Virus record (IMG/VR): IMGVR_UViG_3300047322_000264
Span: 1 to 31,683 of that record
Length of the DNA stretch: 31,683 nt
From: a virus
Strand: one strand, 5' to 3'
Of the stretch, positions 14,901 through 23,105 are shown piece by piece. Below the pieces are notes generated by a model that did not search any database, was not told where the DNA came from, and was given only the letters and a program-made list of their open reading frames with translations. Every line of letters starts with the position of its first letter. Within the stretch, counting starts at the first letter, position 1. A program made the translations under genes and the position numbers.

Positions 14901-15871
14901 TTGAACATTTTGATATAGAGGGTGAACGGTCTAATCGTGGACCTTCCATGGAAAGATTGTTAAAACAGTTAGATAATCCTTTAGTTAAAGACGTAAATAT
15001 TAAGAAAGAAGAATCACCACTTCCGAGTAATACTTTAGATGAACCTAATCTATTAGACCCAACTCCGATGTCTACAAAACCAAAAGAGGATGAACCAAAA
15101 AAGGATGACCCTCCACAACATCCAGAGGAAAAACACGGCAGTCTAACACATCCTGCTCTTAAAGAAGCAAAAATCAATAATAGATCAGATGCTAAAGTAG
15201 ATATTAAATGGAATGGTTCTGCCGGGAGTAATCTTTCCGATACACAGACTGCATCCCCAATGCGCCGCCGTGGTACTCCGATTTATGATCCTTGGTCAAA
15301 ACAAGCAAATCTATTGTCCCCAAAATCAATGATAACAACTCCACCTCCTGAGCTTGATAAACACGAAGAAAAACCCGATCCCATCCCGGTTAATGCGTTA
15401 GCTTTTACAAGAGCAATTGGTCGAACAGAAACAGATTTCAAGCGTAGTGAAGCTTATAGTGAACGATATAATCAACCTGGAAATAATCGGAATATTGGGA
15501 GATTAGGGTCTACTGGAGCAGATTATGGATACTATCAAATGAATCCCAAGGATGTGGATTTTGCTACTAATCAATTAGGAATGTCTCGTGATACAGCTCA
15601 ACATCTTACTGGAGGACCTAACCACGAAAGCACTTTAGAAGAACAAACCGGTGCGGTTGCAGAATACATTAAGCGTCGTTGGCCAACTCAGTATAAAGAT
15701 TTGATAGAAAAGAATGATTTTCATAAGATGTTAGAAGCTACTAGAGGTACTTGGTTTGGATTGGCTAATCCACCAAAAGGCCGTCCAGCAGATGCCTTGG
15801 CTGAATTTCAGAGAGTACGAGACGCTGCTCGTGTGAATGCGGCTGCTGTGATGGGAGGTCCATCACTGTAA
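11990..15871 (+). CDS. Multi-enzyme tail protein: tape-measure-like N-terminus, tail lysozyme, alpha/beta-hydrolase, M15-like peptidase, C-terminal transglycosylase-like
   Basis: This is the longest gene (1293 aa). Residues 1-350 are helical with a hydrophobic stretch near 126-148, resembling a tape measure. About 405-440 are Arg/Gly-rich. Residues 460-600 resemble phage tail lysozymes: LLANINEESRFNP with probable catalytic E488, then HGLYQEGGQEWLNYEKWL. Residues 714-830 look like an alpha/beta-hydrolase: MLFLHGM (H720-G721) and nucleophile elbow YGFSQGG (S782). Residues 870-985 match M15-type zinc peptidases: H894-x6-D901 in PHGRAHALDVH and LEHFD with H973. About 985-1130 are charged and Pro-rich. 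Residues 1137-1290 are a second lysozyme or transglycosylase-like domain with RTETDF (E1147) and ADYGYYQMNPKDV. It probably degrades peptidoglycan, and perhaps an ester bond, during DNA entry. Enzyme activity is inferred from motifs only. Confidence 0.75.
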   Translation: MPVLKISIPTSFIDSMKKFMDMIDKTQGVVNQIKKIQTRTIVPTTVVPSSNPTLQVQGFVNRLPSLFHKFKSTIERFIDRMLIMLGPKARSFLRTMVMPNYIFSGVNSLTKLAGSMSAGRFAMLFRFGGVPVAVIAVVKWIYDKSILLMETLQKDRIQAILMGTTVGGLRAFRTAFWMLPEDPLLANVMGILKGYSVSAQALQIYGTLGVQRDIDTVEGMIQVLIKAQEFLRRFPGQENQAAREFGVPLSPATLAALRDPRITPQELKRAAARELALRGRLGLTQQEEEDTVNFLNAKLILFESAKAEFLKSIANSGLADALIKISDGLTRWLKSFEAVKDKKQPGPVDPSRKDKRSDVIEDFKKQLADLDKYIQDKTRIMQDQIARFSSRAGGFAIISSAAAAGIETGGISGRVRGRAIATGRAGVSGARGGGARGARDGGPLLGQEPRISVPVNKQATVSSVVDEWRKAGMSDTGIAGLLANINEESRFNPTLRHPDQPRWGGEAHFAHGLYQEGGQEWLNYEKWLSQNYPGADWRDPRLQSQFAAWNLKTNYRNTWDAMNRGTKEQAGIAYASGYLKPAQQYLNSRINKFSRGIPDLKNYTLSPNVEVLPPIHDPNIMTVPAAPVRTFIPPDIPAGMGPTVADRLKNEGVTLPSAVDAKIRKGEQLTQGDLQSIPKDQLEKTNSLVTGMGRPPLYKDTPAPAPTTPATGTKTMLFLHGMKSRYGDKSPAEIEASARKYAAANGYKLEVMDVSGDDSQGQLAAARARLQQGGVDAVYGFSQGGYAANHLREEFPGLKYTITGAPGVDGNIALPGVKHMDLPGALAAPVPVKRGPGQWSDLPVQPGKEGRWNPGPVDPRLREIMSGAKDRFEAAHPGYTVVGSSGLRTTNDPHGRAHALDVHIRDPQGNIINPYGQDTTGLYRELAVHARREMLVRHPELQHAFNWGGFFNASGGPGIADPATGANRSDLEHFDIEGERSNRGPSMERLLKQLDNPLVKDVNIKKEESPLPSNTLDEPNLLDPTPMSTKPKEDEPKKDDPPQHPEEKHGSLTHPALKEAKINNRSDAKVDIKWNGSAGSNLSDTQTASPMRRRGTPIYDPWSKQANLLSPKSMITTPPPELDKHEEKPDPIPVNALAFTRAIGRTETDFKRSEAYSERYNQPGNNRNIGRLGSTGADYGYYQMNPKDVDFATNQLGMSRDTAQHLTGGPNHESTLEEQTGAVAEYIKRRWPTQYKDLIEKNDFHKMLEATRGTWFGLANPPKGRPADALAEFQRVRDAARVNAAAVMGGPSL

Positions 15872-17373
15872 TGCGATATTATGATATTCAATTGGCTGGA
15901 GGAGGAGCCGCTGGAGGAGCGTTTGGTTCAGGATGGAGTTCGCATCCTGGTGGAAGTAATACTCCAGATCCTGGAGCACAAGAAGTATTAATGAATTTAG
16001 AAGTTTATAATGCTACGAATGATCCACAGAATTCAATGGCGGCAAGTGATCAGTCTACCTTGGAAATTAAAGGAGTGAGTTGGGAACAGATCAAACATTC
16101 AAATGATCTTGTTGGCACTCCAATTAAAATATTTGGAGGTATGAAACCTGGACCTGAATTAGCTACTGCTCAATCCAGGAATGCTGGTCAGTTGTGTTCA
16201 GGAACTATTTTTAGGACTTGGGGTAATTGGGTTGGAACTGAAATGTCTCTTGGTATGTCTTTTATAGCTTCATCACCTAGTACGAATACTGGAGTTGGTA
16301 GTCAAGGTCAATTTGGTGATACATCTTCTGGTGATGGGAGTAGTGCTGCTCCTGCTGCTCAAGCCACTACAGAGGATGCACGAAACTTTCGTGTAAATCG
16401 CACTGGGTTTCGATCTTTAGATAGAAGAAATTTTGCACAAGGAAGATCACCTGTTGTTAATCCACTAGATGGTGGAGGTGACTTTGGTATAGGAACTTTA
16501 GTAGGAGGTTTGAGTTCTGGATTATCTGGTGTTGGTGGTATGCTTTCTTCATTATTAGGAGGTGGATTCCCTGGTCTTACTAAACCATTGAATATTATTC
16601 ATGATTTACAAGAAAATCAATCATTAGCAAGTGCAATTCAAAAAACATTATCGACTGCTTTCCCTAATTTAAAAATGAAAATCGCTGTTTCACCACAATT
16701 GAAACTGAATTACCAAGATTCTGGTGTTTATCAAAATTTAGAACAATATGCTGCTTATATTTTGAATCTTAGTAGATCTATTAAAGGAGCTAAAAATTAT
16801 CTTGGTGTCCATATGTCTGTTAATAATGGAACGATGAATATATGGGATGGTACTGGTTTTTCAGCAAGTACTAATCTTAGTGCTATAGATTTAATAGGTC
16901 AACCAACATGGATTAATGTTAATGTAGTTGAAGTGAAAGTTGTCATGCGCGCTCATTTGAGTCTTGGTGACGAAATAAAAATTCCATCTGGAACATTGAT
17001 AAATTTTGCAGGAGCAACAGCAATTATTGGTGGTCTACAAACGTCTAAACAAAGATCTAATGTAACTTTTGAAGACATTCCTATTAAGATTACTAAGATT
17101 ACTCACATAGGTGATTTTAGAAATCCTGATGGGAATTACTGGTGTACGGTCATTCAGGGGTTAGCTTCTAACCCACCTGAAGTTCCTGTGTTCACAATTC
17201 CTACTACAGTTGGTCTTGGGATGATACCTCCAATAAATAACAATGCAGAACCATCAGGAGATGTGACAATAGGAACTCCTACTATCACTGTTCCTCCTGA
17301 TCCTAATAAACCTGAACCACAAATTGCTCCTCAATTCGGCAGTATATTCAAGCGTAGTGCTCGGAGACATTGA
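15871..17373 (+). CDS. Baseplate hub-like protein
   Basis: The gene starts at a TAATG overlap with the multi-enzyme protein. The 500-residue product opens with MRYYDIQLAGGG, then WSSHPGGSNTPDPGAQEVL, then the segments STLEIKGVSWEQIKHSNDLV, GTPIKIFGGMKPGPELA and IFRTWGNWVGTEMSLGMSF. I recall this pattern from hub-type proteins of Bcep-like myoviruses, which build the central baseplate and contact the spike. Residues about 200-240 are an unusual Gly/Leu/Ser-rich hydrophobic insertion (GTLVGGLSSGLSGVGGMLSS). The C-terminus is Pro-rich and probably disordered. Hub function is inferred from similarity and position. Confidence 0.65.
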   Translation: MRYYDIQLAGGGAAGGAFGSGWSSHPGGSNTPDPGAQEVLMNLEVYNATNDPQNSMAASDQSTLEIKGVSWEQIKHSNDLVGTPIKIFGGMKPGPELATAQSRNAGQLCSGTIFRTWGNWVGTEMSLGMSFIASSPSTNTGVGSQGQFGDTSSGDGSSAAPAAQATTEDARNFRVNRTGFRSLDRRNFAQGRSPVVNPLDGGGDFGIGTLVGGLSSGLSGVGGMLSSLLGGGFPGLTKPLNIIHDLQENQSLASAIQKTLSTAFPNLKMKIAVSPQLKLNYQDSGVYQNLEQYAAYILNLSRSIKGAKNYLGVHMSVNNGTMNIWDGTGFSASTNLSAIDLIGQPTWINVNVVEVKVVMRAHLSLGDEIKIPSGTLINFAGATAIIGGLQTSKQRSNVTFEDIPIKITKITHIGDFRNPDGNYWCTVIQGLASNPPEVPVFTIPTTVGLGMIPPINNNAEPSGDVTIGTPTITVPPDPNKPEPQIAPQFGSIFKRSARRH

Positions 17374-19022
17374 TGGCTAAGACTGTTACTTTAACAGTTC
17401 AAGTAGACGACGCACAGTTTCAGGCGTTCACTAAGAATTTTGACGCATTTGTGTTGAAAGTTCAAAGTCTAACAACTTCATTTAATACTATCCAAACATC
17501 CATCACAAACACGACAAAATCTGCTCAAACTCTTAATACCACTTTGAGTTCATTGTTATCTTCATCTAATAGACTTCATACTTCCATTACAGGCATTACT
17601 CATCAATTTGGTAGATGGGCTACCTTGATTGGTGGGACGGTAATGATGCTCGGCGGTGGAGCCGGGATGTTTGGTTTAGATCGATTGCTGAATTCTTTTA
17701 TTCAACGTCAACGTCAAGCTTTGGGAATGGGAGGATCTTACCAACAAACTTTGGCGGGACAGGTTGCTGGCCAACAATTCCCTGGAAATGTTGCAGCTCA
17801 GATTTCTAATATTACTGACGCATTGCATGATCCATCAAAACCAGGGTACAAGACTTTTAGTATCTTGGGTATTGATACAAGAAACAAGACTCCAGAACAG
17901 ATTCGTAGAGAACTGCTAAGGAAAGGAGCTGATTATATAGGAGCTCAGCGACCAGAAACTGCATTGATGACAGCTGGTCAAATTGGTTTTACTTCCTTAA
18001 TGGGTGAAGATAAAGTTAGAAGTATGCTTACCCCAGAAGGAAGACGTGCTGCTCATAAAGAAGCTGCATTAAGTGAAAGACTAGAGAAAGAAATTCCTAA
18101 AGTAACCCAGGAGGAACAAGATAAACTTGATAAATTATTTGAATCATGGACTACTTTCACAGCGACATTTAAAGCAGATCTATTGAAAATGTTGTCACAA
18201 TTAGCTCCATTTCTTACTGGAGTTTCTAATGTAGCTACTAGGATGTTGCCGAAATCTTTTGCCGATTGGTTGACAATTTTTAATCCACCTGCTTATCTTG
18301 TTAAAAAAGGAGCAGAAGCAACACTAGATTACTTTGGAATTGGCGATTTTAAAAAGAACATGGATGATATTAGTAAGACTACAGGAGAATTGGTCGATAA
18401 ACTCAACACTATTCTAAAGTTTTTGTCTCCTGTCAGTCCTGCTCAAGGAGCAGAAGCTCCAGGTGGATCGTTTGGGCCTGCTCCTTCTTTCGCGGCTCCT
18501 GGGTCTTCACCTTCACCACCTGCGGCCATAACTCCTGGCTCAACATCTGCTCCTGCTTCTCCTGCTTCTTCATTTACGCTTCCTTCTCGAGGAAATCTAA
18601 TTCCATCTAAGAGTGCTGATTTTATTAATTCATTTGCAGTTCCTAAAGCGTATGGTTCTGCACGGTCAACTACAAAAGCTGGTCCTAGTTCTGCTCCATG
18701 GATGAGTAGTCCTGATTATGGATCACAGGCACCATTGTCTCCTTCGTTTACACCTGGAGGGCCTCCATTATCATCCGGTAAACAGGGATCTTTAAGAAGC
18801 AATCAATTCGCTGTTAATAGAGCAGCTCCCGGTAAAGGTGGTCTGAACAGTATGTTTGCTCAGTATAATCATTCTTTATTGGCCAGTTTAAATACTCCTG
18901 GTGGACCAATGGGACGTCCTGGACCATTGGATATGGAGCAATGGCAAATGGGACGTACAGCCAGTATTCATGTTCATAATGAACATCCAAGTATTCGTAT
19001 GGAAATAGCAGGAATGGGTTGA
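17373..19022 (+). CDS. Second tape-measure-like tail protein
   Basis: The ATG at 17373 overlaps the hub stop (TGATG) and is preferred to an in-frame TTG at 17370. The 549 residues begin with a Val/Thr-rich strand and a long Ser/Thr/Asn-rich helical region with LTTSFNTIQTSITNTTKSAQ. A hydrophobic segment ATLIGGTVMMLGGGAGMFGL follows at about 82-102, as in many tape measures, then charged helices (KEIPKVTQEEQDKLDKLFES). About residues 350-500 form a Pro/Ser/Gly-rich linker, and the last 30 residues contain ASIHVHNEHPSIRMEIA, a likely beta strand pair. Its role may be tail length, minor tail structure or hub association. Whether this or the 1293-residue protein sets tail length cannot be decided here. 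Confidence 0.6.
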   Translation: MAKTVTLTVQVDDAQFQAFTKNFDAFVLKVQSLTTSFNTIQTSITNTTKSAQTLNTTLSSLLSSSNRLHTSITGITHQFGRWATLIGGTVMMLGGGAGMFGLDRLLNSFIQRQRQALGMGGSYQQTLAGQVAGQQFPGNVAAQISNITDALHDPSKPGYKTFSILGIDTRNKTPEQIRRELLRKGADYIGAQRPETALMTAGQIGFTSLMGEDKVRSMLTPEGRRAAHKEAALSERLEKEIPKVTQEEQDKLDKLFESWTTFTATFKADLLKMLSQLAPFLTGVSNVATRMLPKSFADWLTIFNPPAYLVKKGAEATLDYFGIGDFKKNMDDISKTTGELVDKLNTILKFLSPVSPAQGAEAPGGSFGPAPSFAAPGSSPSPPAAITPGSTSAPASPASSFTLPSRGNLIPSKSADFINSFAVPKAYGSARSTTKAGPSSAPWMSSPDYGSQAPLSPSFTPGGPPLSSGKQGSLRSNQFAVNRAAPGKGGLNSMFAQYNHSLLASLNTPGGPMGRPGPLDMEQWQMGRTASIHVHNEHPSIRMEIAGMG

Positions 19023-19025
19023 TGT

Positions 19026-19811
19026 ATGCCTGCATCTAATACTCATGCCCAACTTCGATATCAAATAAGTCCGATTATTTTAACCGGAGGGATTGCTTCT
19101 CAGGTGCCTTCGTCTATGTTTCCGATTATTAACTTATTTTCTCAAGGTTCTGCTTTGAATTTACCTTATGACATTAATAATCTAGATGATGCGTTTGGTG
19201 CTTTTAATGTCGTTCCTGGAGGACAGCTTGTTCTTCAACAAATAGGTAAGTATCCATTTGCTAATCAGTCCATAGCTGCCAATGCAGTGATAAGAGAACC
19301 ATTGACATTGTCAGTTTTAATGGATACTCCTATGCGAAAAAAAGGTAATGGATGGGATTATAAGCTTCATACGTTTTCAATGTTAAAATCTACACTAGAC
19401 AGACATAACAATTTAGGAGGAACGTATACTGTTGTAACTCCAGCATTCGTATATGAAAATCTTGTTATGACAGCTTTAACTGATATTTCACGGTCAGCTA
19501 ATCCATTGCCACAGAATGCTTGGCGATTTGATTTTGAGCAACCTCTTGTTACTCTTTCTGGTTTATCTGGGGCGTTGAATAGCCTCACAAGTAAACTGGC
19601 TCAAGGATTACCAACATCAGGAGCGTTTACAGGGACTCAAGTTGGAGCACAAACTGCTCAGCCACAACAAATGACAGGAACATTTAAGATAACCGGAGCT
19701 CTTGCAGGAGGACCTCCGTCTATAGCCACCGATCCTGCGATGTCACGAAATGCTTTTAATTATCCAGCATCAGCTCCATCTGGAAGATTTAGTCTTGGTG
19801 GGATAGCGTGA
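19026..19811 (+). CDS. Baseplate/tail protein, conserved type
   Basis: This 261-residue protein has the layout RYQISPIILTGGIASQVPSS, PIINLFSQGSALNL, then AFGAFNVVPGGQLVLQQIG, a KYPFANQSIAANAVIREPL stretch, a LDRHNNLGGTYTVVTPAFVY segment, and NAWRFDFEQPLVTLSGLSGA. I remember this as a conserved tail protein located between tape measure and baseplate genes in proteobacterial myoviruses, of the group that connects tube and hub. The C-terminal 60 residues are Pro/Gly/Ser-rich and probably flexible. The end overlaps the next gene by GTGA. Confidence 0.6.
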   Translation: MPASNTHAQLRYQISPIILTGGIASQVPSSMFPIINLFSQGSALNLPYDINNLDDAFGAFNVVPGGQLVLQQIGKYPFANQSIAANAVIREPLTLSVLMDTPMRKKGNGWDYKLHTFSMLKSTLDRHNNLGGTYTVVTPAFVYENLVMTALTDISRSANPLPQNAWRFDFEQPLVTLSGLSGALNSLTSKLAQGLPTSGAFTGTQVGAQTAQPQQMTGTFKITGALAGGPPSIATDPAMSRNAFNYPASAPSGRFSLGGIA

Positions 19812-20332
19812 CAACAATAATTCCATTTATTCCCTCGAATATAGCGACTCCTACCATTCCTATGAATTTAGATGGATTAGATTATAATGTGACAGTAACT
19901 TGGAATGTATCTGCACAACGATATTATATCAATGTTTATGATCAAAATGGAGAATGGATAATTACAGTTCCACTTGTTTCTAGTCCACCAGCTCGTAGTG
20001 TTAAGAAGGTTGTTTATGATCCATTTCTAAATCTTGTTATTGTTCAAATGACAGATCCAACGTCATGGCCTGTTCCATTATCTTCTGCAGGATTAGCAAC
20101 ACCTCCTGGTACGATTATAGATTATACTCTATTAGGATTTAATCCTAATACATATAACGGGAAATTTAGATGTCTTCATCTCGACAGTTCGACGTTTACA
20201 TTTCCTATATCCACTAATCCTGGTCCTGTTACTTTTCTAGGAACAATTAGTCGGATGTTAAATATGATTGAACCTTTGTTTATCACATCATCATTAGTGT
20301 ACCGCAACAGTTCATTCGAAATTAATCCGTGA
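19808..20332 (+). CDS. Baseplate-region protein with inserted YNGxxxC...FTF domain
   Basis: A GTG start at 19808 overlaps the previous stop (GTGA). The 174 residues are beta-rich: IPMNLDGLDYNVTVTWNVSA, RYYINVYDQNGEWIITVPLV, then an insertion at about residues 80-150 with LLGFNPNTYNGKFRCLHLDS, TFTFPISTNPGPVTFLGTIS, and a closing EPLFITSSLVYRNSSFEINP. Without the insertion it would match a short baseplate protein I recall of about 100 residues (DGxxYxxxVTWNxxxQRYYxNxYD...STLVYRxxxxxFExxP). The insertion resembles those in the sheath and J-like proteins, so the family's usual length appears exceeded because of it. Confidence 0.6.
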   Translation: MTTIIPFIPSNIATPTIPMNLDGLDYNVTVTWNVSAQRYYINVYDQNGEWIITVPLVSSPPARSVKKVVYDPFLNLVIVQMTDPTSWPVPLSSAGLATPPGTIIDYTLLGFNPNTYNGKFRCLHLDSSTFTFPISTNPGPVTFLGTISRMLNMIEPLFITSSLVYRNSSFEINP

Positions 20333-20340
20333 GATAACAC

Positions 20341-21258
20341 ATGCGTTATGATTCAATGAAGCATCCATTTCCTCATCGTATGGGGATATGGTCTACTAGA
20401 AAGACTAATGACTCACAAGAGAGTCAACCTAAATCTATGCCATGCCACGTTGTTAAGGTAGAAAAGGATTTTGTCTACGTACAATTTGAAACTAATAACA
20501 GTATCTTCACAATGCCAACAGTGAAGATGACGCAAGGGTTCAGTCGTTTTGGCCGTGAACCAACACAGAAAGGTGACAAAGGATACGCTGTTCCAGGTGG
20601 TTATTACATGGGAGGTGTGAGTGCATACGCTGGAGGGAATACAAGTTTCTATCCTCGTGCTAATCTATCCACCCTCAGTTTTCAACCGGTAGCCAATCTT
20701 AAAGCTCCAAAACGTGATTATGATCAACACCATGAAACTGGCGGTCCTAACGGTTGGGTCGTCAAAACCATGGAAAAACAACAAGAAGAAAACACACAAG
20801 GAAGTCAGTCACCATCAACTGGGAATGGTGGCAGTTCAGGAAATGGAAGCGGCAGCAGTCCATCCCCGGCTATGTTGCGAACACAGATGCGTTTAATGGA
20901 ACAAAGAAATTTTATGGCTGCACGAGGTATGTTGAGCAAAGGCTTAACTGATGTGATTAGTGGTTCTAGCGGTGGTCTAGGTGGAACTGGAACTAATGGA
21001 ACCAGTGGCAGTGGAAGTGATAGTAGTCAACAACAAGATGATAAAACTCAATTTAGTTTTGATAAAGATGGGTTGGCAACAATTCAAAGCAAAGATGCTA
21101 AACATCTTATTACTGTAGATGGAAAGAATAAACAGATTACACTTCAAGTTCCTAACGATGAAACTATTTATGTAGGTGGAGACGGAAAAACAGGGAAATA
21201 CGCGAAACTTGTCACAACCGGTGGTCCGGTTATTAATGCTCAGGGACGCATTGGATGA
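20341..21258 (+). CDS. Baseplate spike / membrane-puncturing protein (Gp138/gpV-like)
   Basis: The 305-residue product has an N-terminal OB-like region of about 110 residues: MPCHVVKVEKDFVYVQFETN, FTMPTVKMTQGFSRFGREP, then KGDKGYAVPGGYYMGGVSAY. These are the features of phage spike proteins of the Gp138/gpV class, which bind the hub with an OB fold and pierce the outer membrane. Residues about 140-240 are Gly/Ser/Asn-rich. The end forms short strands with repeats (KHLITVDGKNKQITLQVP, ETIYVGGDGKTGKYAKLV, then GGPVINAQGRIG), consistent with a trimeric beta-helical needle. No His-x-His iron site at the tip is visible. Its order before the gp25/W-like and J genes matches a baseplate operon. Confidence 0.7.
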   Translation: MRYDSMKHPFPHRMGIWSTRKTNDSQESQPKSMPCHVVKVEKDFVYVQFETNNSIFTMPTVKMTQGFSRFGREPTQKGDKGYAVPGGYYMGGVSAYAGGNTSFYPRANLSTLSFQPVANLKAPKRDYDQHHETGGPNGWVVKTMEKQQEENTQGSQSPSTGNGGSSGNGSGSSPSPAMLRTQMRLMEQRNFMAARGMLSKGLTDVISGSSGGLGGTGTNGTSGSGSDSSQQQDDKTQFSFDKDGLATIQSKDAKHLITVDGKNKQITLQVPNDETIYVGGDGKTGKYAKLVTTGGPVINAQGRIG

Positions 21259-21674
21259 GTAGAGTTTATGGTAGAACCCAAGATGTTCTCAGTGGGAAAA
21301 AGACGTGGTGGACTGTCACTACCGATCAAGATGGGTTTAATGATTCTGTTAATATTACTTGGTTAGCTCAAGTCTGTAAACTGAATTTAGGTGAAAGTCC
21401 ATTTTTTGCTGACTGGGGAATTCCTGCCCATGAATCTGTTATAACACAGATATATCCTGATTTGTATATGATACGAATTCAGCAACGATTTGCTCAGTAT
21501 TTTGCGTCACTTCTTTTGACACTGGCCCCTATAACTCAAGGATCAGCAGAGAGTTTTGCTGCTGGACAAGATGGGGCTCCTGCTCCTAATTACAATATCA
21601 GCGTGTTAACGAATTATGGGTCTAGAGTAGGTATTCGAGTAAGACCAGACTATCCTCAAGAGCAACCGATATAG
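21255..21674 (+). CDS. Baseplate wedge protein, gp25/W-like
   Basis: This 139-residue protein overlaps the spike stop by ATGA. The central segment LAQVCKLNLGESPFFADWGIP is the hallmark of the gp25/W-type baseplate wedge proteins (LLLxxGExxFxxxxG), followed by QIYPDLYMIRIQQRFAQYFA. The family's function is to link wedge and hub and to start sheath assembly. The C-terminal residues (NYNISVLTNYGSRVGIRVR) form a strand, as expected. A J-like protein follows, the usual order. Confidence 0.75.
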   Translation: MSRVYGRTQDVLSGKKTWWTVTTDQDGFNDSVNITWLAQVCKLNLGESPFFADWGIPAHESVITQIYPDLYMIRIQQRFAQYFASLLLTLAPITQGSAESFAAGQDGAPAPNYNISVLTNYGSRVGIRVRPDYPQEQPI

Positions 21675-21677
21675 GTC

Positions 21678-23105
21678 ATGGCAGTACTCCCATTAGTAAT
21701 GACTCCTCAAGGACTGCAACCAGCATCTCCAGCAGATCTGCGAGCAGCGTTGGTCGCACTCGTAGCAGCAACGAATCCTGATTATACTGCTAATCTACCT
21801 GGGACATTAATTGAAGATATCGCCAGTACTGACACGTTTGCTCTTGTTGAAAGTGATAGTTTCCTTGTAGATCTAGTAAACTCTGTTACTCCATTGGGAG
21901 CTAATCCATATTTGCTGAATCAGCTCGGTATTTTATATGGAGTTGACAAACAACCAATTACGAATACTTCGGTCTATGTGGTTTTCTTTGGTCCTCCCGG
22001 TTATGTAATCTCGCAAGGATTTGTTGTTTCTGATGGCACCTATCAGTATATATGTCAAACTGGTGGAATTTGTGATATTAATGGATCTACCTTACCAATT
22101 TATGCTCTAGCTACTATTGCTGGATCATGGGCCGTCTTGCCTAATACTGTCATAGAAATGATAACTTCAGTTCCTGCTGATATTCCTCTTAGTGTATCAA
22201 ATCCTGTGGCTGGCATTCCATCATTAACTGGTGAACCTATTAGCGTGTTCCGTGAACGCTGCTGGACTGCTGGACTTGCAGCCTCTACCGGGATGGGTCG
22301 CTACCTGAAAACTATCGTTGGAAATATCCCCGGTGTTGTCAACCGGTTGATATCTGTCCAAACTGTAGACAACCAATTCGTTGTAATTGTCGGTGGAGGT
22401 GACCCTTATCAAGTTGCTTATGGAATTTGGACTGCTGATTTTTACACTCCTGGACTTACTGGAGCGATTATAAGGATAGCCGGAATATCGAATACAAATC
22501 CCATTACTATTACAACGAATAATAACCATAATCTGTTAACAGGAGATGTGGAACTAATTACTGAAATAGAAGGCGGAATGGATATATTGAATAACCAGCA
22601 ATATCCAATAACCGTGACTGGTGATCAAACATTCACAATTCCAGTTGATGGTACTTCTTTAGGAACTTATCAAGGCGGAGGTGTAATTTCACCTAATCCA
22701 ATTAACGCATATGTCTCTGTTTCTGATTTTCCTGACACTTACGTAATCCCATTTGTTATTCCTCCACAAGAACTTGTGACTATGACGATCACATGGTTTA
22801 CAGATTCTCCAAATTATGTTTCTCCTGACGCCATTGCTCAAGCAGTAGCTCCAGCGATTATAGATTATATCAACTCATTACCGGCAGGAACAACACCAAT
22901 CAATCTCAATGTGCTGAATAAAGTATTTTTAGATGCTACATCAACGATTATGGTTGGAGAATTCATCATAGATTTAGAATTTGCTATTTCGATTAATGGA
23001 GTTGGTCGGTTTCCATCTGCTGGAACACAGGTTATTTTTGGTGATCCTTACAGTTATTTCTTTGTTGAAAGTAATGGTGTTATCGTGATAAAAGGTGGAC
23101 TGTGA
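21678..23105 (+). CDS. Baseplate J-like protein
   Basis: The 475-residue protein starts with PLVMTPQGLQPASPADLRAA, then NLPGTLIEDIASTDTFALVE and PYLLNQLGILYGVDKQP, the classical start of baseplate J/gp47 proteins. It continues with FFGPPGYVISQGFVVSDGTY, then AGIPSLTGEPISVFRERCW and YLKTIVGNIPGVVNRLISVQ. J proteins form the wedge periphery that controls sheath triggering. Residues about 260-340 hold an insertion (NPITITTNNNHNLLTGDVEL, LNNQQYPITVTGDQTFTIPV) resembling the recurring phage beta domain described as FCCH-like. The C-terminal VNLNVL...FLDAT region, with FPSAGTQVIFGDPYSYFFVE, completes the fold. It overlaps the next gene by GTGA. Confidence 0.82.
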   Translation: MAVLPLVMTPQGLQPASPADLRAALVALVAATNPDYTANLPGTLIEDIASTDTFALVESDSFLVDLVNSVTPLGANPYLLNQLGILYGVDKQPITNTSVYVVFFGPPGYVISQGFVVSDGTYQYICQTGGICDINGSTLPIYALATIAGSWAVLPNTVIEMITSVPADIPLSVSNPVAGIPSLTGEPISVFRERCWTAGLAASTGMGRYLKTIVGNIPGVVNRLISVQTVDNQFVVIVGGGDPYQVAYGIWTADFYTPGLTGAIIRIAGISNTNPITITTNNNHNLLTGDVELITEIEGGMDILNNQQYPITVTGDQTFTIPVDGTSLGTYQGGGVISPNPINAYVSVSDFPDTYVIPFVIPPQELVTMTITWFTDSPNYVSPDAIAQAVAPAIIDYINSLPAGTTPINLNVLNKVFLDATSTIMVGEFIIDLEFAISINGVGRFPSAGTQVIFGDPYSYFFVESNGVIVIKGGL

